A stretch of DNA of 64,000 nt from Desulforhopalus vacuolatus. GTDB lineage: Bacteria > Desulfobacterota > Desulfobulbia > Desulfobulbales > Desulfocapsaceae. Below are positions 17,588 to 26,005 of this stretch, one piece after another (position 1 is the stretch's first letter; each line of letters opens with the position of its first letter). The notes beneath the pieces were generated by a model. It did not search any database and had not been told where the DNA came from. It worked only from the letters and a program-made list of their open reading frames with translations. Location: NCBI RefSeq assembly GCF_016918505.1, contig NZ_JAFFPZ010000016.1:1-64000 (forward strand), in the 5' to 3' direction. The translations under genes and the position numbers were made by a program.

Positions 17588-17620
17588 AAAGGTACATTCC
17601 AACTGGAGTGTACCTTTTTT
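17588..17620 (+). terminator. Rho-independent terminator 155 bp after tRNA-Met
   Basis: Stem AAAGGTACATTCC / GGAGTGTACCTTT around an AACT loop, followed by T7. It ends whatever transcript includes the tRNA and the 150 bases after it, where no convincing gene was found. Confidence 0.8.
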
Positions 17621-17667
17621 CATTTTATTTGCAGTCTGTCCACGGACACTACAGCAGAACATCAGCC

Positions 17668-18477
17668 ATGAGCCTTACCGCCGGAAAACTTCTTGAAATA
17701 ATTGATAAAATTACCCCGTTCCGCCTCGCAGAAAGCTGGGACAACGTCGGCATGATGACGGGCAGCTCCACCTGCGAAGTTCGCGGGGTGCTGACCGCAC
17801 TTGATGTCTCGCCTCCGGTGCTTAAAGAAGCTGTGGAACGCGGCTGTAACGTTATTCTCTCCCACCATCCGCTGATATTCCATCCGCTGAAGCAGCTTCT
17901 TACTGACAGCGCCGAGGGCCGGATGCTGCAGGAGATTCTACGCGGCGACATCGTCGTCATCTCCAGCCACACCAGTTTTGATAACGCTGCCGACGGTGTC
18001 AGTGACTGGCTCGGTGAATGTCTCGGCCTTGTTCACCGGCAACCATTGCTGCCAGGAGAATCCGCTGACACGGGCACCGGCACCGTCGGAAATTTTGCCT
18101 CCCCGATTACCGGCCATGCCTTCCTCAGCCGTCTGCTTGAGGTTATCAACCTTCCCGGCGTACTGGTGGCAGGCGAACTTCCGGAACAGGTGCAGCGCGT
18201 GGCGATCTGCGGGGGCAGCGGATCCGGCTTTGCCCGCGAGGCAAAAGACACGGGCGCAGATCTCTACCTCAGCGCCGAGATAAAACACGACACCGCCCTG
18301 TGGGCGGCAGCAAACCGGTTCTGCATCATTGACGGCGGGCACTATCCCACCGAGAAACCGGCCATGAAACTCCTCGCGAAGCATGTTTCCGAGGCGCTCG
18401 CCAGCCTCGGTGAAAATCTTCAGGTGGTGGAGTCGGCAGCGGAGCAAAATCCTCTGCAATACATGGAAAAACTATAA
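17668..18477 (+). CDS. Nif3/YbgI-family dinuclear metal centre protein
   Basis: 269 residues of the Nif3-like family, which form toroidal hexamers with a two-metal site; the cellular role is not settled (related proteins are linked to GTP cyclohydrolase I type 2). Metal-ligand motifs are LSHHPLIFHPLKQL near residue 71, SSHTSFDNAADGVSDWLGE, and the C-terminal DGGHYPTEKPAMKLL. The ATG at 17668 (MSLTAGKLLEIIDKI) matches the family start; an upstream in-frame ATG at 17608 would add 20 unconserved residues and lies inside the preceding terminator. The next gene starts 53 bp downstream in the same direction. Confidence 0.92.
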   Translation: MSLTAGKLLEIIDKITPFRLAESWDNVGMMTGSSTCEVRGVLTALDVSPPVLKEAVERGCNVILSHHPLIFHPLKQLLTDSAEGRMLQEILRGDIVVISSHTSFDNAADGVSDWLGECLGLVHRQPLLPGESADTGTGTVGNFASPITGHAFLSRLLEVINLPGVLVAGELPEQVQRVAICGGSGSGFAREAKDTGADLYLSAEIKHDTALWAAANRFCIIDGGHYPTEKPAMKLLAKHVSEALASLGENLQVVESAAEQNPLQYMEKL

Positions 18478-18530
18478 AGAAAAAACAGGCACAGACGTGC
18501 CCTAACCAGACCCGCTACAGGAGAGAAACT

Positions 18531-19250
18531 TTGATTCGAGAAAAACTGCATAACCTGACCACCCTGCAAAAGATGGACCTTGAGCTGGACGAAATTGACA
18601 AAGCCGTGAAAGAACAGCAGGTGGTCCTCGAAAAGCGCGTCGCGGCCCTTGCCACCCGCGAAGAGCATATCACCACTACGGAAGAGAGAATCGAAGCACA
18701 GAAACGTGAGAGCCGTATCCTTGAAGGTGAAATGAGCGATAAAATGGCGCATATTCGCGAGCGCCAGGCGAAAATGATGCAGGTGCAGACCGGCCGTGAA
18801 CAGACCGCTCTGCTCAAAGAAATTGAAGACGCGAAGAAAGTGGCCAAAGAGAGTGAGGAGAAAATTATCTCTCTTATGGAGTCAGTGGAAAAAATAACCA
18901 ACGATATCGCAGAAGAAAAAAATCTGCTCAAGGGTGAGAAAAAACTGGTCACCGAAGAGACTGCGACCGTACGGACAAAGATTGAAAGCATCAACAGAAA
19001 GCGCAGGACCAGGGACAAGGCGCGTGCAGCGCAGGCCGCACTGCTTGATGCCGAGACACTGAAAAAATATACCACCCTCCGCGCACGGCGCAATGGCCTT
19101 GCCATCACCAACGTTGTCGGTGGTGTCTGTCAGGGCTGCTACATGATGATGCCGCCTCAGCGCTTCAACATGTTGATGAAGGGCGACCAGCTCTTCGACT
19201 GCCCCACCTGCCAGCGGATGATTTATTATAAGCCGGTTGTTGAAGATTGA
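18531..19250 (+). CDS. Coiled-coil protein with C-terminal C4 zinc ribbon
   Basis: 239 residues. About 170 residues of long heptad-rich helix (LHNLTTLQKMDLELDEID, then repeated E/K-rich stretches) lead to a zinc ribbon with CQGC and CPTC pairs (GGVCQGCYMMMPPQRFN and LFDCPTCQRMIYY). This is the widespread zinc-ribbon family found next to nif3-like genes and rnpB in Desulfobacterota and related groups; nucleic-acid or protein scaffolding has been suggested, but no function is known. The start is TTG at 18531, with AGGAGAG upstream. It is likely co-transcribed with the Nif3 gene. Confidence 0.9.
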   Translation: MIREKLHNLTTLQKMDLELDEIDKAVKEQQVVLEKRVAALATREEHITTTEERIEAQKRESRILEGEMSDKMAHIRERQAKMMQVQTGREQTALLKEIEDAKKVAKESEEKIISLMESVEKITNDIAEEKNLLKGEKKLVTEETATVRTKIESINRKRRTRDKARAAQAALLDAETLKKYTTLRARRNGLAITNVVGGVCQGCYMMMPPQRFNMLMKGDQLFDCPTCQRMIYYKPVVED

Positions 19251-19341
19251 TTTGTCCTGGTTGAAAAAAGGGACGGTTCGCATTAGTGTGGCTGAGTTGT
19301 ATGACTGAATTACTGTTCAGCAGCATGACAGTTTGATTTTT

Positions 19342-19698
19342 GGAGCGGGTGCATGATCGCTCCGACCCTTGCGGTCGGGGAGGAAAGTCCGAACTCCACA
19401 GGGCAGGATGGTTCGTAACACGAACGCCGGGCGATCGGCGGACAGTGCCACAGAGAACAGACCGCCTCCAGTTTTTTCGGAGGTAAGGGTGAAACGGCGA
19501 GGTAAGAGCTCACCGCGCTGCGTGGTAACACGCACGGCATGGTAAACCCCATCCGGAGCAAGACCAAATAGGGAGATGTTTGAGGGCTGCCCGTCCGAAA
19601 TCTCCGGGTAGGTCGCTGGAGGCGTCGAGTAATCGACGTCCAAGTTAAATGATCATGGCCCCGCAAGGGGTACAGAATTCGGCTTATAACCCGCTCCA
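19342..19698 (+). ncRNA. rnpB: RNase P RNA, bacterial type A
   Basis: The 5' GGAGCGGG pairs with CCCGCTCC at the 3' end (P1). Between them lie the conserved GAGGAAAGTCCGAACTCC, the CACAGGGCAG-type J region, ACAGTGCCACAGAGA, GGGTGAAACGGCGAGGTAAG, ACCAAATAGGGAGA and the closing ACAGAATTCGGCTTATA. It matures the 5' ends of tRNAs. A T9 run follows immediately and may end the transcript, while ispDF starts only 20 bp later, so partial read-through into ispDF is possible. Confidence 0.97.
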
Positions 19699-19718
19699 TT
19701 TTTTTTTCAGGATCCCCC

Positions 19719-20975
19719 ATGACTCAAACTTCTTCCACCAGCGACGATTCAGCTGGCAGGATCGCCGTCGTTATTGCCGCAGCAGGCATGGGAAGACGCA
19801 TGGGGGGGGCTGTCCCCAAGCAGTTCCACACGATTGCCGGTGGTCCGCTTTTTCTCCACACCATACGTGCCTTTCTTGCAAGTCGGCATATTTTCGAAGT
19901 AATTATTGTTACGGCGGCTGATCACCTGGAGACAACACGAACCCTCTGCGAGAAGTATTTCGGGGAAGATTCGCGGTTAAAATTTGTCGTCGGAGGCACA
20001 CGCCGACAGGATTCCGTTTTTAACGGACTGAAGGCGACTTCCGCCCCTTTCACCCTTGTTCACGATGCGGCACGGCCGCTGGTCAGTGAAAGAATCATTG
20101 CCGACTGCTGTCACGCCCTGCGCCTCGGCAAGGCCGTACTCACGGCAATTCCGGTAGTTGATACAATCAAGCGCGTGGCTGATGGCATGGTCACCGCCAC
20201 CATTGACCGCACCGGCCTCTATCGCGCCCAGACTCCACAGGGCGCAGCCACCATGGTCTTGATCGGTGCCTTTCAGCGCTTTGGCCAGAAGAATATCACC
20301 GACGAATCCTCACTCCTTGAGCTGGCCGGGATACCGGTGGAGATCATCCCCGGAGACGAGAAAAATTTCAAGGTAACCCTTCCGGAAGACCTCGCAAGAG
20401 CAGAAGAGCGGCTGCGGGACAATCCTCTCGAAATAAAGCTCCGCCCGTCCACATCTTTCAACACCACCCTGCCCCGTATCGGCCACGGCTTTGATGCCCA
20501 CCGATTCGCCAGGGGCCGTGACCTCATTCTTGGCGGAGTAAAAATCCCCTGGCCTCTCGGCCTCGACGGCCACAGCGATGCCGATGTGATCACCCACGCC
20601 GTCTGCGACGCCCTGCTCGGCGCCAGCGCACAGGGTGATATCGGCAGGGCCTTCCCCGACAGCGACAACCAGTATAGAGGAATCAACTCCCTGATTCTGC
20701 TTGAGAGGGTGATGCAGAGCCTTGCTCCCCTGCTGATCGGCAATATTGATATCACCGTCATCTGTCAGGCGCCGAAACTCTCGCCCTTTCTTGTCGAGAT
20801 GCGGCAGAACCTGCTGATTGACACACGCTTCTTCGCCGACCAGATCCACACCGCTGAATGCATCAACATTAAAGCGACAACCGAAGAAAAGATGGGCTAC
20901 ACCGGCAGAGGCGAGGGCATAAGCTGCCACGCGGTTGCTTTGCTTGTCCCTGCCCCCCAACAACCACGAGATTGA
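19719..20975 (+). CDS. ispDF: Bifunctional IspD/IspF of isoprenoid (MEP) synthesis
   Basis: 418 residues. Residues about 10-235 are IspD, CDP-ME synthase, with the CTP-binding AAAGMGRRMGGAVPKQF, HDAARPLV and AQTPQGAA motifs. Residues about 250-412 are IspF, MECDP synthase, with metal ligands in IGHGFDAHRF, the GGVKIPWPLGLDGHSDADVITHA helix, and TTEEKMGYTGRGEGI. The fusion covers the third and fifth steps after DXP formation and skips IspE, as in other bifunctional IspDF proteins. It lies directly after rnpB; the next gene starts within a few bases of its stop. Confidence 0.97.
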   Translation: MTQTSSTSDDSAGRIAVVIAAAGMGRRMGGAVPKQFHTIAGGPLFLHTIRAFLASRHIFEVIIVTAADHLETTRTLCEKYFGEDSRLKFVVGGTRRQDSVFNGLKATSAPFTLVHDAARPLVSERIIADCCHALRLGKAVLTAIPVVDTIKRVADGMVTATIDRTGLYRAQTPQGAATMVLIGAFQRFGQKNITDESSLLELAGIPVEIIPGDEKNFKVTLPEDLARAEERLRDNPLEIKLRPSTSFNTTLPRIGHGFDAHRFARGRDLILGGVKIPWPLGLDGHSDADVITHAVCDALLGASAQGDIGRAFPDSDNQYRGINSLILLERVMQSLAPLLIGNIDITVICQAPKLSPFLVEMRQNLLIDTRFFADQIHTAECINIKATTEEKMGYTGRGEGISCHAVALLVPAPQQPRD

Positions 20976-20980
20976 GATCC

Positions 20981-22156
20981 ATGAATATTCCTGTAAACAG
21001 CGAGCGTCTCGCCCGTAATTTCATTGAACTCTGTGAGATTGAAAGCCCTTCTCGCGAGGAAGGCCGCATCGCCGCCCGCTTGAAGGAAATCTTCACCAGA
21101 CTCGGTGCCGAATCCATCTATGAGGATAACTCTGCCGCAGCAACCGGCTCAGAGAGCGGCAACCTCATCATCCACTTTCCAGGCCGCGGATCCAAAGCAG
21201 AAGAGAAGGGTTTTTTCCTTTCCTCGCACATGGATACTGTCCGTCCCTGCGCCGGAGTAAAGGTGGTGCGTAAAGACGACCGCTTCACCTCCCTCGGCAA
21301 CACCATCCTCGGTGGTGATGATAAATCAGGTCTGGCAGCGATAATCGAACTGCTGGAGATTCTCCGGGAAAATGAACTGGAGCATCCGCCGCTGGAACTG
21401 CTCATTACCACCTGTGAAGAGCTGGGACTCCTTGGAGCAACCGCCCTTGAATATGACAAGATACGCTCCCCGTACGGCTACGTCCTCGACGCCAACGGTA
21501 TCAATACCGTTATTGTCCAGGCCCCTGCTGCCTGTAAATTTGAAATAACCGTTCATGGCCGGGCTGCTCACGCCGGCATGGCTCCGGAGAAAGGAGTCAA
21601 CGCTCTGATGCTGGCGGCAAAGGCCCTCGCCCCCTTGTCCACCGGACGTATTGGCAACAATTCAACCCGTAACTTCGGGCATATTGAGGGCGGCGTCGCT
21701 TTCAACATCATTCCCGACGAGGTGAAGATTCTCGGTGAGGTCCGCAGCCTCAATAATGACATGCTTCCCGTCTATCTTGATGAAATAACAACCTCCTTCC
21801 AATCCGTCATAAATGCCTGGCTGCCGACGAAAGAAACAGTAGGATTTCATCCCTCCTTCACCTTCAAACAGCCTGGCCACTACCCCGCCCTCAAGCTCTC
21901 CGGCGAAAGTGAGGTGCTTGAAAGGGTGCGCACTGCGGAGCGGATGCTCGACCGAACTATCACCGAAACAATCGGCGGTGGAGGAAGCGATGCCAACATC
22001 CTTTCCCACAACGGCCTGCCCACGGCGGTACTCTCCACCGGCATGGCGGCGGTACATACTGTAGAAGAAAACATCACGCTGAAAGACATGGTTGCCGTCA
22101 CTGAGATTCTGGTGGCGCTGGCAACAGCTGAACAACATTGTCCCCGGACTACTTGA
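20981..22156 (+). CDS. M20 family metallopeptidase, PepT-like
   Basis: 391 residues. Zinc site marks are the first His/Asp in SSHMDTVRPC, the bridging Asp in LGGDDKSGLAAI, and the catalytic EE in TTCEELGLLGA; the dimerisation domain occupies about 180-295 (VHGRAAHAGMAPEKGVNAL), with a late His near TGMAAVHTVEENI. This layout fits tripeptidase-like M20B enzymes that trim small peptides in the cytoplasm. The ATG at 20981 lies six bases past the ispDF stop; an in-frame TTG at 20972 overlaps that stop. Exact substrate is not predictable from sequence. Confidence 0.9.
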   Translation: MNIPVNSERLARNFIELCEIESPSREEGRIAARLKEIFTRLGAESIYEDNSAAATGSESGNLIIHFPGRGSKAEEKGFFLSSHMDTVRPCAGVKVVRKDDRFTSLGNTILGGDDKSGLAAIIELLEILRENELEHPPLELLITTCEELGLLGATALEYDKIRSPYGYVLDANGINTVIVQAPAACKFEITVHGRAAHAGMAPEKGVNALMLAAKALAPLSTGRIGNNSTRNFGHIEGGVAFNIIPDEVKILGEVRSLNNDMLPVYLDEITTSFQSVINAWLPTKETVGFHPSFTFKQPGHYPALKLSGESEVLERVRTAERMLDRTITETIGGGGSDANILSHNGLPTAVLSTGMAAVHTVEENITLKDMVAVTEILVALATAEQHCPRTT

Positions 22157-22281
22157 ATTTCCCTGATTGATAGTATAGTTTTGCTAATTTACCGTTCCTT
22201 TCTCCCTCAAATCCAGCCTGTGGGAAGTAAGAGCAGAGCACAATATTTGGCCCTGTTGCACATTCCCTGAAGAGAGCGTAC

Positions 22282-23721
22282 ATGCAGACTCAGATTCCCT
22301 CCATTGATGAGCCCGAGTTTTACAAACCACGCCACGAATGTGGCGTCTGCGGCATTTTCAACCATCCGGATGCAGCCAAACTTGCCTACTTTGCTCTTTA
22401 CGCCCTGCAGCACCGAGGCCAGGAAAGTGCCGGCATCGCGGCTTCCGACGGCAGTCACGTCAACATCTACAAGGCAATGGGACTGGTCCCCGATGTTTTT
22501 TCCGAAGAGCATCTGCAGGAGCTGAAAGGTCATATCTCCATTGGCCACGTCCGCTACTCCACCACCGGAGCCAGCAGCGTCGTTAACACCCAGCCGCTGC
22601 TGGTCCGCCACCGCGGCCACACCCTTGCCGTCGCACACAACGGCAACCTCGTCAACGCCAGAGAGCTCCGCCATAAACTTGAGGAGCAGGGCTCCATCTT
22701 CCAGACCACCATGGACAGTGAAGTCGTGCTGCACCTCATGGCCCGCTCCGCCTGGCAGGGACTGGACACCGCTCTGCAGTATGCTTTCTCCTCAATCAAG
22801 GGTGCTTTTTCCATGATCCTGATGACAGAGGACTGTCTCGTTGCCGTGCGTGACCCGGACGGCTTCCGTCCACTCTGCCTCGGCCGTATTCTCAACGATG
22901 ATGGCAGTGAGGGCTGGGTGGTTGCCTCTGAGACCTGCGCCCTCGACCTGATCAACGCCGAATATGTGCGCGATGTGGAGCCCGGCGAGATGCTGATCGT
23001 TTGCAATGAAGGATTGCGCTCCATTTTTCCCTGGCCGAAGCAGACGCCCCATCACTGTATCTTCGAGCATGTCTATTTCGCCCGCCCTGACTCGGAAGTT
23101 TTTGGCATTAACGTCTATCGGGCACGCAAGGAGATGGGTAAACTTCTCGCCCGCGAGGCAAATATTGACGCCGATCTGGTGATGCCTTTCCCTGATTCCG
23201 GCAACTACGCCGCCCTTGGCTACGCCCAGGAGTCAGGTATTCCACTGGAGTTCGGTGTCATCCGCAACCACTACGTGGGGCGGACCTTCATTCAGCCGAC
23301 ACAGTCCATGCGCGATTTCAGCGTACGGGTAAAGCTCAACCCGGTACGTTCCCTGCTCAAAGGCAAACGCATTATAATTGTGGAAGATTCCATCATCCGC
23401 GGAACCACCGGGAAATCACGGGTGGCCGCACTGCGCCGGGCGGGGGCAAAAGAGGTACACATGGTGGTAAGCTGCCCTCCCACCCGCCACGCCTGCTATT
23501 ACGGTATCGACTTTCCTTCCACCAGTCAGCTTGTGGCCTGCGGAAGAAATGAGGAAGAGATTGCCGAATATCTCGGACTGGACTCCCTGCACTACCTCAG
23601 CCTTGAGAAACTTGTCGAGGCCACAGGACTCTCCCGCGATAAGTTTTGCCTCGCCTGCTTCGACGGCATCTATCCGGTGAAACCGGATACCAGTTTCTGC
23701 AAGGAGGCTCTCGAGAAGTAA
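22282..23721 (+). CDS. purF: Amidophosphoribosyltransferase PurF
   Basis: 479 residues. It makes 5-phosphoribosylamine from PRPP and glutamine, the first step of purine synthesis. The nucleophile should be C20 after propeptide removal (HE|CGVCGIF), so this is the self-processing class. The glutaminase domain has YALQHRGQESAGI and VRYSTTG. The PRPP loop is IIIVEDSIIRGTTGKS. A C-terminal CLAC plus an earlier Cys (SCPPTRHACYYG) match the [4Fe-4S] type known from Bacillus. A 125-bp upstream spacer shows no riboswitch I can recognise. Confidence 0.97.
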   Translation: MQTQIPSIDEPEFYKPRHECGVCGIFNHPDAAKLAYFALYALQHRGQESAGIAASDGSHVNIYKAMGLVPDVFSEEHLQELKGHISIGHVRYSTTGASSVVNTQPLLVRHRGHTLAVAHNGNLVNARELRHKLEEQGSIFQTTMDSEVVLHLMARSAWQGLDTALQYAFSSIKGAFSMILMTEDCLVAVRDPDGFRPLCLGRILNDDGSEGWVVASETCALDLINAEYVRDVEPGEMLIVCNEGLRSIFPWPKQTPHHCIFEHVYFARPDSEVFGINVYRARKEMGKLLAREANIDADLVMPFPDSGNYAALGYAQESGIPLEFGVIRNHYVGRTFIQPTQSMRDFSVRVKLNPVRSLLKGKRIIIVEDSIIRGTTGKSRVAALRRAGAKEVHMVVSCPPTRHACYYGIDFPSTSQLVACGRNEEEIAEYLGLDSLHYLSLEKLVEATGLSRDKFCLACFDGIYPVKPDTSFCKEALEK

Positions 23722-24071
23722 TACTCTTTATCTTTTGTATTGGCGAATTCAACGACAGCTCGGGGGCAGTCAATGTATAGAACAGGTTCCAGCCATGTTC
23801 TTATTACAGACAGCAGGGTACCCGGCAGAGATGCCCAAATTGGCAGGACAGACGACCACTTTGGGTGTCTCTGCAATGAGATCAATTTTATCATCCTGTA
23901 CATGTTTACGTTTTTTTGTGCAAATGGTAAAAACAGGCAATGTTCCGAATGTAATTCCATTTCCACTTTGTATTGGCAACCCGGGGAGCAGTCAATGTAA
24001 AAGCAGATTCCAGCGGCGTTTTTTGGTCAGTAAAAAATATAAATGGCAGTATATTTCCAGGCACAGGAATC
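23722..24071. repeat. Intergenic repeats: two copies of the TTATACCATTT-type MITE-like element
   Basis: The 350 bases between purF and the HD gene hold two related copies. Positions 23952-24051 carry the full pattern: CCATTTCCACTTTGTATTGG, then GCAGTCAATGT, ATTCCAGC, and the AAAAAATATAAATGGC end. Positions 23736-23800 carry the same left part with TTGGCGAATTC, GGCAGTCAATGT and GTTCCAGCC but no right end. The best preserved copy is at 48302-48411. Near 23835-23875 a GATGCCCAAATTGG module resembles part of the longer copies at 28.4 and 57.1 kb. No gene is seen here. Confidence 0.75.
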
Positions 24072-24986
24072 ATGGCCTTTATCAAAAATGCCAGAGACTA
24101 CCCGTCACATTTTTTTGACGCAGGCAACGGAACTGACCCCATTGGGGAAATTCTTCACCTTGCAAGAGAAATGACAGGTTCAGACGTTCTTGCTTCGATC
24201 AAGCGTCTGCATTACGATATTGTTGCCATGTTCTCCGGAAAAAATCCGGAGTTCAAGCGCAACACCATGCCCTACCACACCCTCCGTCACACCCTGATGG
24301 TGGCACTCGCGGTAATACGTTTTTTCTACGGTCTGCATTTCAGCGGTCACCGCATCTCCGGGCATACCCTCTTTCAAGGGATGCTCTGCGCCTATTTTCA
24401 CGACAGCGGCATGCTGCTCAAGAGTGATGACCCCGCTACCTCCGGTGTGGGTTATATCTCCATCCACGAAAAGCGCTCGGCGCAGTTCCTCACCGAATAT
24501 GTGAAGAAAAAAGAACTCCTCCCCTCTCTCTCCGACGGTGTCGATATCATTATTGCCTACACCTGGCTGGGCCATAATCCAGCCACCTTCCCGCTGCATT
24601 CAAAACGGCAACAGATGCTGGGGCATGTGGTGGGTGCCGCCGACCTTCTCGCGCAGATGGCCGATTGCTACTATCTTGAGAATCTGCCGCTGCTCTTTGA
24701 TGAATTGGAAAGGGGAAAGCTGAATACCAGCAGGAATGTGAGAGAATTCATGGAGCAGACAGAAACCTTTTATCGGGACGTGGTTCTACCACGTTTCACC
24801 TCCAAATATTCCGAGGTGTTCGACGCCATGGTGAAGCACTTTGTGTTGCGTTACGGCATCAACCGCAACCTTTATATGGAATCAATCAACAAAAATCTCA
24901 AATATCTGCAGATCATTCTTGATCAGTGCAAAGATCTCGACTGTATATACGCTCGTCTGCGCCGCAGGCCACCGAGAATAGAGTAA
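24072..24986 (+). CDS. HD-domain (HDc/PDEase-like) protein
   Basis: 304 residues. An HD-superfamily metal site can be read: YHTLRHTLMVAL (His...His) followed by AYFHDSGML (HD), then a later His/Asp region (AYTWLGHN, VVGAADLLAQMADCYY). The order and spacing resemble the class related to cyclic-nucleotide phosphodiesterases, but the substrate is unknown. The ATG at 24072 is preferred; upstream codons fall in a repeat element that ends 20 bp before it. The C-terminus (YGINRNLYMESINKNLKYLQIIL) is helical. It stands alone between repeat-filled spacers. Confidence 0.85.
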   Translation: MAFIKNARDYPSHFFDAGNGTDPIGEILHLAREMTGSDVLASIKRLHYDIVAMFSGKNPEFKRNTMPYHTLRHTLMVALAVIRFFYGLHFSGHRISGHTLFQGMLCAYFHDSGMLLKSDDPATSGVGYISIHEKRSAQFLTEYVKKKELLPSLSDGVDIIIAYTWLGHNPATFPLHSKRQQMLGHVVGAADLLAQMADCYYLENLPLLFDELERGKLNTSRNVREFMEQTETFYRDVVLPRFTSKYSEVFDAMVKHFVLRYGINRNLYMESINKNLKYLQIILDQCKDLDCIYARLRRRPPRIE

Positions 24987-25017
24987 AAAGGGAGACGGGA
25001 GAAGCAAAAAGCGGTAA

Positions 25018-25345
25018 GACAATTTTTTTACCGCGAAGAACACTAAGAAACGCGAAGAAAAGCGGAAAAGACAGGGAAAGGCAAAAGCCGGGACAACAGA
25101 TTTTTTTGCCAACGAATAAAAGCTCGAATAATGCGAATAGGGCAAAAGACAATTTTTTACCGCGAAGAACACTAAGAAACGCGAAGAAAAGCGGAAAAGA
25201 CAGGGAAAGGCAAAAGCCGGGACAACAGATTTTTTTGCCAACGAATAAAAGCTCGAATAATGTGAATAGGGCAAAAGACAATTTTTTACCGCGAAGAACA
25301 CTAAGGAACGCGAAGAAAAGCGGAAAAGAATTTAAGAATAAAGAT
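25018..25345. repeat. Tandem direct repeat, about 130 bp unit, 2.5 copies
   Basis: Units begin at 25018, 25148 and 25277 (periods 130 and 129). Each starts GACAATTTTTT then ACCGCGAAGAACACTAA and GAACGCGAAGAAAAGCGG, continues with ACAGGGAAAGGCAAAAGCCGG and ATTTTTTTGCCAACGAATAA, and ends GAATAGGGCAAAA. The copies are nearly identical, differing by a few bases. The third breaks off after GCGGAAAAG. Long open frames on both strands here are by-products of the repetition, not genes. The ACCGCGAAGAACAC motif recurs singly near 36450, 51995 and 53230. Confidence 0.9.
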
Positions 25346-25441
25346 TTTGTAATTTACAAGCGGGAAGGACGGGAAAAGTAAAAGGTCTTTGTAGAGACGA
25401 CCAGTCTGGGTGTCTCCGGCACAACAGGCGTTTCAGACTTT

Positions 25442-25651
25442 TCAGCGACTGCGCGGATCTTTGCCGGTCTCAAACATCTCAAAAAGATCGTAGAAAAGTT
25501 TGGTGATAGTACTGAAGTTGGTGGCCGAACCCGAAGCCGCGTATGCTTTCGTCAACTCTATTGCCCGCGCAAAACTCTCCTGCGACTCCACAGCATCCCG
25601 GTTATTGACCGCCGCCACCAGGCGGGCGCCGATATCATCTTCCGCTTTCAT
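25442..25651 (-). CDS. Small hypothetical protein (69 residues)
   Basis: An acidic, helical 69-residue protein (MKAEDDIGARLVAAVNNRD, then SFARAIELTKAYA and ITKLFYDLFEMFETG). No family is recognised. It overlaps the upstream zinc-ribbon gene by 4 bases (ATGA), so the two are translationally coupled and probably act together. No signal peptide or membrane segment. Confidence 0.65.
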   Translation of the reverse strand: MKAEDDIGARLVAAVNNRDAVESQESFARAIELTKAYAASGSATNFSTITKLFYDLFEMFETGKDPRSR

Positions 25652-25893
25652 TTTCCTTCCTCCTGCTTCTTACCGCGAACACTAACCACAGCACCGGTAA
25701 CTTTCTCCAGAAGGGCATTCAAGCGGTGTTCCGCCTTGCGCACCACGCTGGCCACTTTCACATCATCCAGTACACCCACAACCGTGCCACAGGCGACACA
25801 CTGCACGAGGCAGAATTTCTGCCCGGACTTCGTTACAACAGGAACCGCCTCAAATTCATGACACTCACAGCAGGGACATTTTGATCTTGCCAT
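25648..25893 (-). CDS. Small zinc-ribbon protein (81 residues)
   Basis: Two cysteine pairs form a likely zinc ribbon: CPCCECHEFEAVPV and VQCVACGTVVGVL, followed by a basic helical tail (RKAEHRLNALLEKV). Such small ribbons often bind nucleic acid or a partner protein; no function can be assigned. It is divergent from the glycosyltransferase fusion gene and shares its 112-bp upstream region. The downstream 69-residue gene overlaps its stop codon. Confidence 0.7.
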   Translation of the reverse strand: MARSKCPCCECHEFEAVPVVTKSGQKFCLVQCVACGTVVGVLDDVKVASVVRKAEHRLNALLEKVTGAVVSVRGKKQEEGK

Positions 25894-26005
25894 ATCAACC
25901 TCTACAATTGATCTCAGTTACCACTCCGGGGAAGGAATATTCGCTTTCCTGACATGGATATTGTAACGTGTAACTCTTTGAAAAGATAGATGCAACAGGA
26001 AACCC

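Noticed and set aside
17373-17588. A 71-codon plus-strand frame beginning inside tRNA-Met
   Set aside because: It starts within the tRNA and ends at the terminator stem, with no ribosome site or recognisable product; a non-coding trailer is more likely.
24882-25381. Long open frames on both strands encoding repeated peptides
   Set aside because: Both strands stay open only because a 130-bp non-coding unit is repeated; the peptides have no family likeness and no ribosome sites.
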